Shown here: one piece after another, positions 45,613 to 53,942 of the stretch | Position numbering within the stretch: the stretch's first letter is position 1 | Layout of the letters: the number at the start of each line of letters is the position of its first letter | NCBI RefSeq assembly: GCF_003788585.1 | Contig: NZ_AYKG01000017.1 | Location: forward strand, 1 to 53,942 | Direction: 5' to 3' | DNA length: 53,942 nt | Source of the DNA: Salinisphaera japonica YTM-1 | GTDB lineage: Bacteria > Pseudomonadota > Gammaproteobacteria > Nevskiales > Salinisphaeraceae | The notes under the pieces: generated by a model | The model's input: only the letters and a program-made list of their open reading frames with translations | Told to the model about the DNA's origin: nothing | The model's database searches: none | Translations under genes and position numbers: made by a program

Positions 45613-47153
45613 TGCACGCGACACACGATTATCTGCCACCGCGGGTCTATGACGGCGATCAGGTCGCCGCGCTCGATCGACGCTTCATCGACGAGTTCGG
45701 GGCAACCAGCCAGTCATTGATGCAGCGCGCCGCGCGCGCGGTTTATGCCGAGCTGGCCGAAGCCTGGCCCATGCCGGGGCGCATGGTCATCTTCGCCGGC
45801 CCCGGCAACAACGGTGCGGATGCGGCGCTGATCGGCGAGATCGCCCACACCGGGGGCTGGGATGTCAGGCTGGTGGCTCCGCTGGGGCTGGACGGTATCA
45901 GCGCGGCTGCGCGTACCGCCTTTGATCGGTATCGCGATGCCGTGGGCGAGATCGTGGGCTTTGACGATATTCCCGTGACCTGTGATCTGATCATCGACGG
46001 GTTGTTCGGTATCGGCGTCAACCGAGAGGTCACCGGGGACGGCGCGCGGGCCATTGCGCGCATCAACGAGGCAAGCGCCCGCGGTACCGGCGTGCTCTCG
46101 GTCGATATCCCGTCGGGTCTGGATGCCACGACCGGGCGTGTGCACGGTACCGCGGTCAAGGCCAGCCGAACCGTGACCTTCATCGGCTTGAAGATCGGCC
46201 TGATGAGCGCCGACGGCCCGGCCCATAGCGGCGAGCTGGCCTTCCATGACCTGGACGCGCCCGACGAGCTGTACGCCGACCAGCCTTATCGGGCACGACG
46301 TATCGCCCATCGTGACCTGCGCCATGTGCTGCCGGCCCGTGCCCGCAGTGCGCACAAGGGCGATAACGGGCATGTCCTGTGTCTGGGCGGCGATCGCGGG
46401 CTCGGCGGGGCGATTCGCATGACCGCCGAGGCGGCTCTGCGCAGCGGGGCGGGGCTGACCAGCGTGGTCTGTCATCCCGATCATGCCGGGGCGATGAGTC
46501 AGGCACGGCCCGAGCTGATGTGTCTGGGCCTAGAGGCCGGCAACGGCTCTGACACGCGCCTGGAGACGATGATGGGCGCGGCATCGGTGATCGCGATCGG
46601 CCCGGGGCTTGGCGCGGCGGCCGATGACCCCGAGGCCGCACCGGCTTTTGGCGATACGCTCTATGAGCACGCGCTACAGGCGGACGCCACGCTCGTGGTC
46701 GATGCCGATGCCCTGAACCGCCTGGCGCGCGCGCCGCAGCAGCGCGGCAACTGGATTCTGACCCCGCATCCCGGGGAGGCCGCCCGGCTGCTGGAGTGTG
46801 ACGTCGCCGATATCCTGGCGGATCGTATTGGGTCGGCGCGGCGCCTGGCCGAGCGCTATACGGCGGTGGTCGTGCTCAAGGGCGCGGGCAGCCTGGTGGC
46901 GACCCCGGGCGAGATGTGGCTGTGCAGCCAGGGCAATCCGGGCATGGCCGTCGGCGGTATGGGCGACGTGCTCACCGGCGTGATCGCCGCGCTCGTCGCG
47001 CAGGGGCTCTCGCTGGCCGATGCGGCCATGGCCGGCACCTATGTCCATGCCCTGGCCGGCGATGCCACGGCCGATCTGATCGGCGAGCGCGGCATGTTGC
47101 CGAGTGACGTGATCGCGCGCCTGCCCGGCGAGCTGAACCCGGTTGCCCGGTGA
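45612..47153 (+). CDS. nnr: bifunctional NAD(P)H-hydrate epimerase / ADP-dependent dehydratase
   Basis: A 513-residue fusion that repairs hydrated NAD(P)H. The N-terminal epimerase domain (about 15-220) shows AGPGNNGADAALIG and DGLFGIGVNREV. The C-terminal kinase-like dehydratase domain (about 235-505) shows KGDNGHVLCLGGDRGLGGA, TPHPGEAARLL and the GMGDVL active-site motif. The ATG overlaps the pgi stop (TAATG), and tsaE overlaps its stop. Confidence 0.95.
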   Translation: MHATHDYLPPRVYDGDQVAALDRRFIDEFGATSQSLMQRAARAVYAELAEAWPMPGRMVIFAGPGNNGADAALIGEIAHTGGWDVRLVAPLGLDGISAAARTAFDRYRDAVGEIVGFDDIPVTCDLIIDGLFGIGVNREVTGDGARAIARINEASARGTGVLSVDIPSGLDATTGRVHGTAVKASRTVTFIGLKIGLMSADGPAHSGELAFHDLDAPDELYADQPYRARRIAHRDLRHVLPARARSAHKGDNGHVLCLGGDRGLGGAIRMTAEAALRSGAGLTSVVCHPDHAGAMSQARPELMCLGLEAGNGSDTRLETMMGAASVIAIGPGLGAAADDPEAAPAFGDTLYEHALQADATLVVDADALNRLARAPQQRGNWILTPHPGEAARLLECDVADILADRIGSARRLAERYTAVVVLKGAGSLVATPGEMWLCSQGNPGMAVGGMGDVLTGVIAALVAQGLSLADAAMAGTYVHALAGDATADLIGERGMLPSDVIARLPGELNPVAR

Positions 47154-47623
47154 ATCGTCTACTGGCGGACGTCGAAGCCACGCGTGTCATGGGGCATGTG
47201 CTGGCCGAGACGCTGCAAGAGACGCCCCACGGCGTGGTGATCAGCCTGTCGGGCGAGCTTGGGGCCGGCAAGACCGAGCTGGTGCGCGCCACGATCCAGG
47301 CGCTGGGCCACGACGGGCCGGTGGTATCGCCAAGCTATACCCTGATCGAGCCTTACGAGCTGTGTCATCGCACGGCTCGACACATGGATCTCTATCGCCT
47401 GGGTGATCCGGAGGAACTGGAATATCTGGGTATTCGTGATATCGAGGCCATGGATCTGGTTTTCATCGAGTGGGCCGAGCGTGGTGCCGGTTACCTGCCG
47501 CCGATCGATCTCGAGCTGAGGCTCGATTACGAACACACGGCCCGCCGGTTTCAGGCCCGGGCAGCAACGCAGCGCGGCACGGCCTTGCTCGATCGACTGA
47601 TAGAGACAAACAACAAGCGGTGA
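47150..47623 (+). CDS. tsaE: tRNA threonylcarbamoyladenosine biosynthesis ATPase TsaE
   Basis: A 157-residue P-loop ATPase needed, with TsaB and TsaD, for the t6A37 modification of tRNAs. Walker A GELGAGKTELVRA and MDLYRLGDPEELEYLGIRD followed by the VFIEWAERG block are diagnostic. GTG start overlapping the nnr stop (GTGA). nnr-tsaE followed by a cell-wall amidase gene is conserved order. Confidence 0.94.
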   Translation: MNRLLADVEATRVMGHVLAETLQETPHGVVISLSGELGAGKTELVRATIQALGHDGPVVSPSYTLIEPYELCHRTARHMDLYRLGDPEELEYLGIRDIEAMDLVFIEWAERGAGYLPPIDLELRLDYEHTARRFQARAATQRGTALLDRLIETNNKR

Positions 47624-47729
47624 CAGACACCGGGCGTTCAGGCGTCCGTGAGCATTCTGTTGCCCGTTCTCGGGCCAGGCGCTAGGATCGGCAGGGCTTT
47701 CGACACCGCGGGGGCAGGGCATTCACAAC

Positions 47730-49250
47730 ATGCGGATATACCACGCTATCGGTGCGCTCATCACGCTTGCCTGTCTTGCGGCGACGAGCGCGCTGGCCGC
47801 ACCCGCGTCGCAGGCCGAGATCAAGGATGCGCGTCTCTGGGCCTCGCCGGAAAAGACCCGTGTGGTCTTCGATCTGTCCAGTGATACCCAACCGGATATC
47901 TTCATGCTGGCCGATCCCTACCGGTTGGTGGTGGACTTGCCGCAAACGAAAAGCACCGGACATACCGATCGGTCACAGGCGGATACGGCCCTGATCCGGC
48001 GTATCCGTACCGGTATTCGCCACGGCACGGACGTACGTATCGTCATGGATCTGACGCGCGCGGTTCGTGCCAAAAGCTTCATGCTGGAACCCGACGCTGA
48101 TCATGGCTATCGCCTCGTGGTGGATCTATACAGTGGCAGCGGGGGTGACCAGGCGCCGGGGCAACGCATCGCCCAACGCGCGCCCGAGGCCGCGCCCGAC
48201 AAGCCCGAAGTAGCCGCGCAAGCCGACTCGGACCGGGCCAATGTCTCACCCACCAGTGAGCAGGCGGATCGCACCGCCACGGCGCTCGCCGAATCGGCCA
48301 GCGGGGCGCCGGATGCCGCGGTCAAGCAGCGCGACGGTGATGACCGTGCCCGGGCAGCCGCCGCCGCCGGGCGCGATATCGTGGTGGCCGTGGATGCCGG
48401 CCACGGCGGGCGCGATCCCGGTGCCCACGGGCCGAACGGCCTGCAGGAGAAGACCGTAACGCTGGCGATCGCCCGGCGCCTGAAGGCCCTGATCGACGAG
48501 CAGCCGCACATGCGCGCCGTGCTCACCCGCAAGACCGATCGCTACGTGGGTCTGCGCGAGCGCATGGTCATCGCCCGCAAGGACACGGCTGATTTGTTCA
48601 TCTCGATCCATTGTGATGCCTCGCCGGCCGGTGCCGCCGCCACCGGGGCTTCGGTCTATGCGCTGTCCGGCCACGGGGCCACGAGCGAACACGCCCGCTG
48701 GTTGGCCCGGCGCGAGAACGCCGCCGATCTGGTGGGCGGCACCAGCCTGAAGGACAAGAATTCGAGCCTGGCCTCGTTCGTGCTGGATCTGTCCCAGAGT
48801 GCCAGCATCGAGGCCAGCATGGATGCCGCCACGCGCGTGCTGGCCGAGCTGGATCAGCTGGGCGATCTGCACAAGCACAAGGTGCAGCAGGCCGGTTTCA
48901 TGGTGCTCAAATCACCCGATATCCCCTCGATTCTGGTCGAGACGAACTTCATCTCGAACCCGGCGGCCGAGCAGAAGCTGGCCACCGAGCGGTATCAGAC
49001 ACAGCTCGCCGAGGCGATGCTGTTGGGCATCAAGGGCTATTTCGCGCGTTATCGACCGGCGACCTTCGTCACCGATGCCCAGACCTATCGCGTCAAGCCG
49101 GGTGATACGCTTTCCGAGATCGCGGCACGGTTCGGCACCACGGCCAAGCGCTTGAAACAGCGCAACGAGCTGGCGGGCACCGAGCTGCGCGTTGGCCAGA
49201 CGCTCACGATACAGACCGCCACCGCCCAGCAACTCGCCAGCCGCGAGTGA
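47730..49250 (+). CDS. amiC: N-acetylmuramoyl-L-alanine amidase with AMIN, catalytic and LysM domains
   Basis: A 506-residue secreted enzyme that splits peptidoglycan during cell division. A signal peptide ends at about 23; an AMIN domain spans about 27-135, followed by a low-complexity Ala/Glu linker, the zinc amidase domain (about 213-435) and a LysM repeat (about 453-497). Zinc-ligand blocks are DAGHGGRDPGA, LQEK, ISIHCDAS and VETNFISN. LysM plus AMIN suggests septal targeting. It could equally be named amiB. The stop overlaps the next gene. Confidence 0.92.
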   Translation: MRIYHAIGALITLACLAATSALAAPASQAEIKDARLWASPEKTRVVFDLSSDTQPDIFMLADPYRLVVDLPQTKSTGHTDRSQADTALIRRIRTGIRHGTDVRIVMDLTRAVRAKSFMLEPDADHGYRLVVDLYSGSGGDQAPGQRIAQRAPEAAPDKPEVAAQADSDRANVSPTSEQADRTATALAESASGAPDAAVKQRDGDDRARAAAAAGRDIVVAVDAGHGGRDPGAHGPNGLQEKTVTLAIARRLKALIDEQPHMRAVLTRKTDRYVGLRERMVIARKDTADLFISIHCDASPAGAAATGASVYALSGHGATSEHARWLARRENAADLVGGTSLKDKNSSLASFVLDLSQSASIEASMDAATRVLAELDQLGDLHKHKVQQAGFMVLKSPDIPSILVETNFISNPAAEQKLATERYQTQLAEAMLLGIKGYFARYRPATFVTDAQTYRVKPGDTLSEIAARFGTTAKRLKQRNELAGTELRVGQTLTIQTATAQQLASRE

Positions 49251-50188
49251 CGGCACAAGCGAGCGGGCGGCCGCGCTTGCTGCTGGTGGGTTGGGGGGCC
49301 GTGCACCGCCATCTGCTGGCCGAGCCCCAATCGCTGGCAGAAACCTTTGATATCACCATTGTCGCGCCCGAGCGCATCGGTGGCGGTATCGCGCCGGATG
49401 CGGCGCTGGATGGCCGGGTGCCACACCCGCTAGGCCACGCGCCGCCGGCGCTGGTCTGGCACCGCGGCCGCCTGGCCGGCCTTCAGCACGTGCACCAACG
49501 CGCGATACTGGCCGGTGGCGGGCGACTTGATTATGACCTGATCAGCCTGGCAATCGGCACGCAAAGAGCGCCAGCGCTGGTTGGCTCGAGCGCGACGCGT
49601 GTCTGGTCGGGCCATTCGCCGGCCGATCTGCGGGATATGGCCCGAGGGCTGGGCCCGGCACGCGCCGCGCGGCGAATGCTCATCGTCGGCGGTAGCCCGC
49701 AGGCGTTGTCGGTGGCCGAAGCCTTGATGGCCCGGCCCGATCTGCGAGACAGCCACAGACTGACCCTGCTTTGGCCCGATGATCCGCTGGATCGCCGAGC
49801 CTATCGGCGTCGGTTCAAGCGCCTGGTTGAAAGCGATATCGCGCTGGTTCGTCACGTCGTGCCGGCCGACTACGCCGGGCGCAAGCTCACGGCCGAGGAC
49901 GGGCGACGCTTCGCCGGGGATCATGTGCTCTGGACCGGGCCCGCTGCGCCTGCTGTGGCTATTGAGTCGATCGCCGGGCGTTGCGGGCTGGCTGTGGATC
50001 GACACCTGCGGGTACGTGGCATAAAAAACATGTTCGCCAGTGGGGCAATGGCCGCGCTTGGCCAGGCAGGCGCCGTGCTGTCCGGCCAACACGCCGCGGC
50101 GCACGCCAGAGTGCTGCGACACAATCTGTTGGCCACGATTCACCGAAACGGCATGCAGCGTATTCCACCGCTGCCACGGTCGACATAG
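49247..50188 (+). CDS. degenerate FAD/NAD(P)-dependent oxidoreductase-like protein
   Basis: A 313-residue two-Rossmann protein resembling type-II NADH dehydrogenase/SelD-N-terminal-like flavoproteins. The first site reads VGWGAVHRHLL (14-24) instead of GGGxxH, the second GGSPQALSVAEAL (148-160), and the FAD-anchoring Gly-Asp near the C-terminus reads FASGAMA (263-269), with Ala where Asp is expected. FAD binding may be lost. GTG start overlapping the amidase stop (GTGA). In E. coli mutL follows amiB; here this gene does. Function unknown. Confidence 0.65.
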   Translation: MTAQASGRPRLLLVGWGAVHRHLLAEPQSLAETFDITIVAPERIGGGIAPDAALDGRVPHPLGHAPPALVWHRGRLAGLQHVHQRAILAGGGRLDYDLISLAIGTQRAPALVGSSATRVWSGHSPADLRDMARGLGPARAARRMLIVGGSPQALSVAEALMARPDLRDSHRLTLLWPDDPLDRRAYRRRFKRLVESDIALVRHVVPADYAGRKLTAEDGRRFAGDHVLWTGPAAPAVAIESIAGRCGLAVDRHLRVRGIKNMFASGAMAALGQAGAVLSGQHAAAHARVLRHNLLATIHRNGMQRIPPLPRST

Positions 50189-50208
50189 GCCATGCGCGGG
50201 CCTCTCGC

Positions 50209-50243
50209 ATCACGACAGGCCCACGACAGGCCATGGTCGTGAT
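50209..50243. other. perfect 8-bp inverted repeat between convergent genes
   Basis: ATCACGAC (50209-50216) and GTCGTGAT (50236-50243) can pair across a GC-rich loop that contains a direct CGACAGGCC repeat. There is no U-run, so it is not a standard terminator. Confidence 0.35.
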
Positions 50244-50253
50244 CGGACGGGTG

Positions 50254-51129
50254 TCAGCCGGTCTGCTGGCCCGCCCAGTCACGGGCAAACTGCTCGGCCG
50301 TACGCCCGCTGCGGTTGCCGCGAGCCAGAGCCCATTGCAGCGCGGCACGCTCCCACGGCGCATCGTGGCCGACATCGATGTCCAGGCCCAGGGCGGACAG
50401 ATGGCGGGCGGCGATCTCCAGATAATGGGCCTGGTCGAACGGATAGAACGACAGCCACAGGCCGAAACGCTCGGATAGCGAGATCTTTTCCTCGACCGCC
50501 TCGCCGTGATGGATCTCGCCGTCGACGTGGGTCGCGGCCTGATTGTCGGACTGATACTCCGGCAATAGATGACGCCGGTTGGAGGTGGCATAGATCAGCA
50601 CGTTGTCGGGTGCGGCGGCCAGGGAGCCGTCGAGCACGGCCTTCAGCGCCTTGTAGCTGCCGTCGCCGGTTTCAAACGACAGATCGTCTGAAAACACGAT
50701 GAAGTGCTCGCTGCGCCCGGCCAAACGGGCGACCAGATCAGGCAGATCCACCAGCCGATGCGCCGGCACCTCGACGATGCGCAGGCCCGCGTCGGCAAAC
50801 TCGTGTAACAGGGCACGGACCAACGACGACTTGCCGGTACCCCGCGCGCCCCAGAGCAACGCATTGTTGGCCGGGCGATCAGCCAGGAACTGGGCGGTAT
50901 TGGCGATCAGCCGTTCTTTTTGACGCGCCACCCCCTGCAGGCGGTCAAGCGGCAAAAGCCTGGGCGCGGCGATCGGCTGTAGCGTACCGTCGTCGCGCCA
51001 GCGATAAGCCAGAGCATCGTCGGTCAGGCCGTCATCGGTGGCGGGGGGCTCGGCGGCATGACGTGCTTCAGCTATATCCGCCAGGCGCGTGAGCTGTGCG
51101 GCGATCTGTTCCAGCGTTTCCTGTTGCAT
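50254..51129 (-). CDS. DUF815 AAA ATPase
   Basis: A 291-residue ATPase. LLPLDRLQGVARQKERLIANT leads to Walker A WGARGTGKSSLVRAL, Walker B is HFIVFSDDLSFE, and IYATSNRRHLLPE is the sensor region. The family is widespread and uncharacterised; it probably acts as a nucleic-acid or protein remodeller. ATG start. It converges on the degenerate flavoprotein gene. Confidence 0.9.
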   Translation of the reverse strand: MQQETLEQIAAQLTRLADIAEARHAAEPPATDDGLTDDALAYRWRDDGTLQPIAAPRLLPLDRLQGVARQKERLIANTAQFLADRPANNALLWGARGTGKSSLVRALLHEFADAGLRIVEVPAHRLVDLPDLVARLAGRSEHFIVFSDDLSFETGDGSYKALKAVLDGSLAAAPDNVLIYATSNRRHLLPEYQSDNQAATHVDGEIHHGEAVEEKISLSERFGLWLSFYPFDQAHYLEIAARHLSALGLDIDVGHDAPWERAALQWALARGNRSGRTAEQFARDWAGQQTG

Positions 51130-51177
51130 ACAACGAGTTTATCCTAGGATCAGTCGCGCCAGACAGAGGCCGGGCAT

Positions 51178-51209
51178 AAAAAAGCCCGCGATGATGGCCA
51201 TCGCGGGCG
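51178..51209 (-). terminator. intrinsic terminator of the SYLF lipoprotein gene
   Basis: A ten-base stem (GCCCGCGATG with its complement) at 51184-51209, next to an A-run at 51178-51183 that gives a U-run on the minus strand. Confidence 0.85.
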
Positions 51210-51236
51210 TCCTTCAAGCCGTAATGAAAACGACGA

Positions 51237-51989
51237 TCAGGTCGAGCCTTTGTCGTTACTGGCTTCGGCGGCCCAGTTCTGCAGGGCATCGTTGAAACTA
51301 CGTACCGATGCCGGCACCGGACGATCGGCCAGCAGAATGTTCGACGGCTGGGTGCCCGGGCTGTAAAGCGCGCTGTTGGCCCGGTTATCGGCGCTGAGTT
51401 TGCCACCCTGTAGGTTCAAGCCGGCATACAGCCCGCCGGTGCTCTGGCTATAGACATAGACCGGTGCCTGACGGCTGGCCCCGACGCGACGATCCCAGCC
51501 GGAGGGCCCGGCCGTGGCGCTCAACGTGCCGTTCAGGGCGAACTGACCGTCGATTACGGCACGAACCGCTTCCTGTGATTCAAACAGCATGATCACGTTG
51601 GCCCGTTGCGCGCCGGCCTGTAGCCCGAGGCTTGCCGCGCTCAGGTCGTAGGCCGCTGGCGGTGCCTTGGCGAAATCGCCCGAGCGATCACGACAGGAGA
51701 CAAACCCGTCGCCGTGGGTGCCGCCCACCACGAGCCCGGCCTTGGTGACGGCCGGCAAGACAGCCACACATCGCGCGTTGCGAATCAGATCGCGCGGGAT
51801 GCGCTGATTGTTCGGGCGCTCCTGTTGCGCGGCCAGCACCTGGGCCGCATCGGCGGCGCGGTCACGCTGCTGGTTAAGCAGCTTGGTCTTCTGCTGGGCA
51901 CTCATATCGCCCGAGCTGGCACAGCCAGCCAGAACAAGGGTAGCGGCCGCGGCAGCAGCGGTGAGCGTTGATCGTGACGTTATGCCCAT
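51237..51989 (-). CDS. SYLF-domain lipoprotein (lipid-binding)
   Basis: A 250-residue lipoprotein. The signal peptide ends in LVLAGC (acylated Cys 23), followed by a Gln-rich helix and a SYLF/Ysc84 domain: ARCVAVLPAVTKAGLVVGGTHGDGFVSCR and SLGLQAGAQRANVIMLF are typical. SYLF proteins bind phosphoinositides in eukaryotes; the bacterial role is unclear. The ATG at 51989 has GAGA upstream. It has its own terminator. Confidence 0.87.
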   Translation of the reverse strand: MGITSRSTLTAAAAAATLVLAGCASSGDMSAQQKTKLLNQQRDRAADAAQVLAAQQERPNNQRIPRDLIRNARCVAVLPAVTKAGLVVGGTHGDGFVSCRDRSGDFAKAPPAAYDLSAASLGLQAGAQRANVIMLFESQEAVRAVIDGQFALNGTLSATAGPSGWDRRVGASRQAPVYVYSQSTGGLYAGLNLQGGKLSADNRANSALYSPGTQPSNILLADRPVPASVRSFNDALQNWAAEASNDKGST

Positions 51990-52073
51990 TCGGCATCTCT
52001 TGATTGTTTGTTTCTGATGACCAGTATGGCCGGCGACGTCAACTCGGGGCATCCGCAAGTCTGCGGAGCCCAT

Positions 52074-52103
52074 GAAAAAACCCTGCCGGAGCAGGGTCTT
52101 TCC
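52074..52103 (-). terminator. intrinsic terminator of ettA
   Basis: The stem CCCTGC/GCAGGG (52081-52096) with CGGA loop, and an A-run at 52074-52080 giving a minus-strand U-run, lies 22-50 bp after the ettA stop. Confidence 0.88.
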
Positions 52104-52125
52104 ACGCGGGCCAGGGTAGTGGCGA

Positions 52126-53787
<1,662 letters not shown>

Positions 53788-53825
53788 AACGATGCGCGCA
53801 GCGAGAAATACGGGCCGCAAGTCTA

Positions 53826-53942
53826 GGGCCTGTTGCCGTTTCATGCGAGCCCGCGTTGGAGACCGCAAATCGTGTCCTGCTAGGCGCGAGTCGCAGCGTC
53901 GTGGTGTGCCACGATCAAGACTCGCAACGCCGCAGGGCGCGA
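53826..53942 (-). mobile_element. MITE-like element, copy 3 (cut by the window end)
   Basis: The first 117 bp match the left part of copy 2: GGGCCTGTTGCCGTTTCATG, then a shared block with GTGCCACGATCAAGACTCGC. The other end lies beyond the window. It starts 38 bp upstream of the ettA start and is preceded by CTA. It may carry or displace the ettA promoter. Confidence 0.75.

Overview
The window looks like chromosomal DNA of a GC-rich gammaproteobacterium. Several blocks follow gammaproteobacterial order: pepA-holC-valS with lptF-lptG divergent to it, pcnB-folK-deoxynucleoside kinase-panB-panC, nnr-tsaE-N-acetylmuramoyl-alanine amidase, and ilvH-ilvC-psd-like-pssA. Many proteins are acidic, so a Salinisphaera-like halophile is possible, but that genus is only a guess. 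I see no prophage, complete insertion sequence, CRISPR array, rRNA or tRNA.

Layout. 1-589: no gene; a cluster of short hairpins and a terminator. 590-4637: aldehyde dehydrogenase, 2-hydroxyacid dehydrogenase and an aminotransferase. 4983-7686: a probable lipid-modification operon (DUF1295 membrane protein, cyclopropane-synthase-like methyltransferase, secreted protein). 7733-11694: hydrolase and LysR regulator, with a divergent PRISE-type reductase. 11740-15595: thioesterase, glycine-zipper lipoprotein, quinone oxidoreductase, DNA glycosylase and NAD(P)-binding protein. 15785-25071: branched-chain amino-acid genes with ilvB divergent from ilvH-ilvC, then phospholipid genes, a UDG-fold protein, rimI and an MFS transporter. 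25075-30107: NUDIX, TgpA-type transglutaminase, DUF58, MoxR and FxsA, all on the minus strand. 30635-37941: valS, holC and pepA, with divergent lptF-lptG. 38055-50188: amidase, then a long plus-strand run from pcnB to the cell-wall amidase and a degenerate flavoprotein. 50254-53787: DUF815 ATPase, SYLF lipoprotein and ettA.

The most notable signals are these. (1) Three copies of a non-coding element of about 280-308 bp with roughly 24-bp terminal inverted repeats (MITE-like); one copy has replaced the 3' end of a DNA glycosylase gene. (2) pcnB has no usable ATG, GTG or TTG start that keeps its conserved N-terminus; an AUU start fits, as in E. coli pcnB. (3) A UDG-fold protein next to rimI has lost all four Fe-S cysteines and begins with a segment resembling E. 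coli HolD (psi). (4) A phosphatidylserine-decarboxylase-like protein appears to lack the autoprocessing His and Ser. (5) The two acetohydroxyacid synthase subunits are divergently transcribed around a perfect 9-bp inverted repeat. (6) panB has an extended -10 that would give a leaderless mRNA.

Most remaining genes are housekeeping. Functional calls rest on motifs read by eye and on remembered family features. No database search was run.
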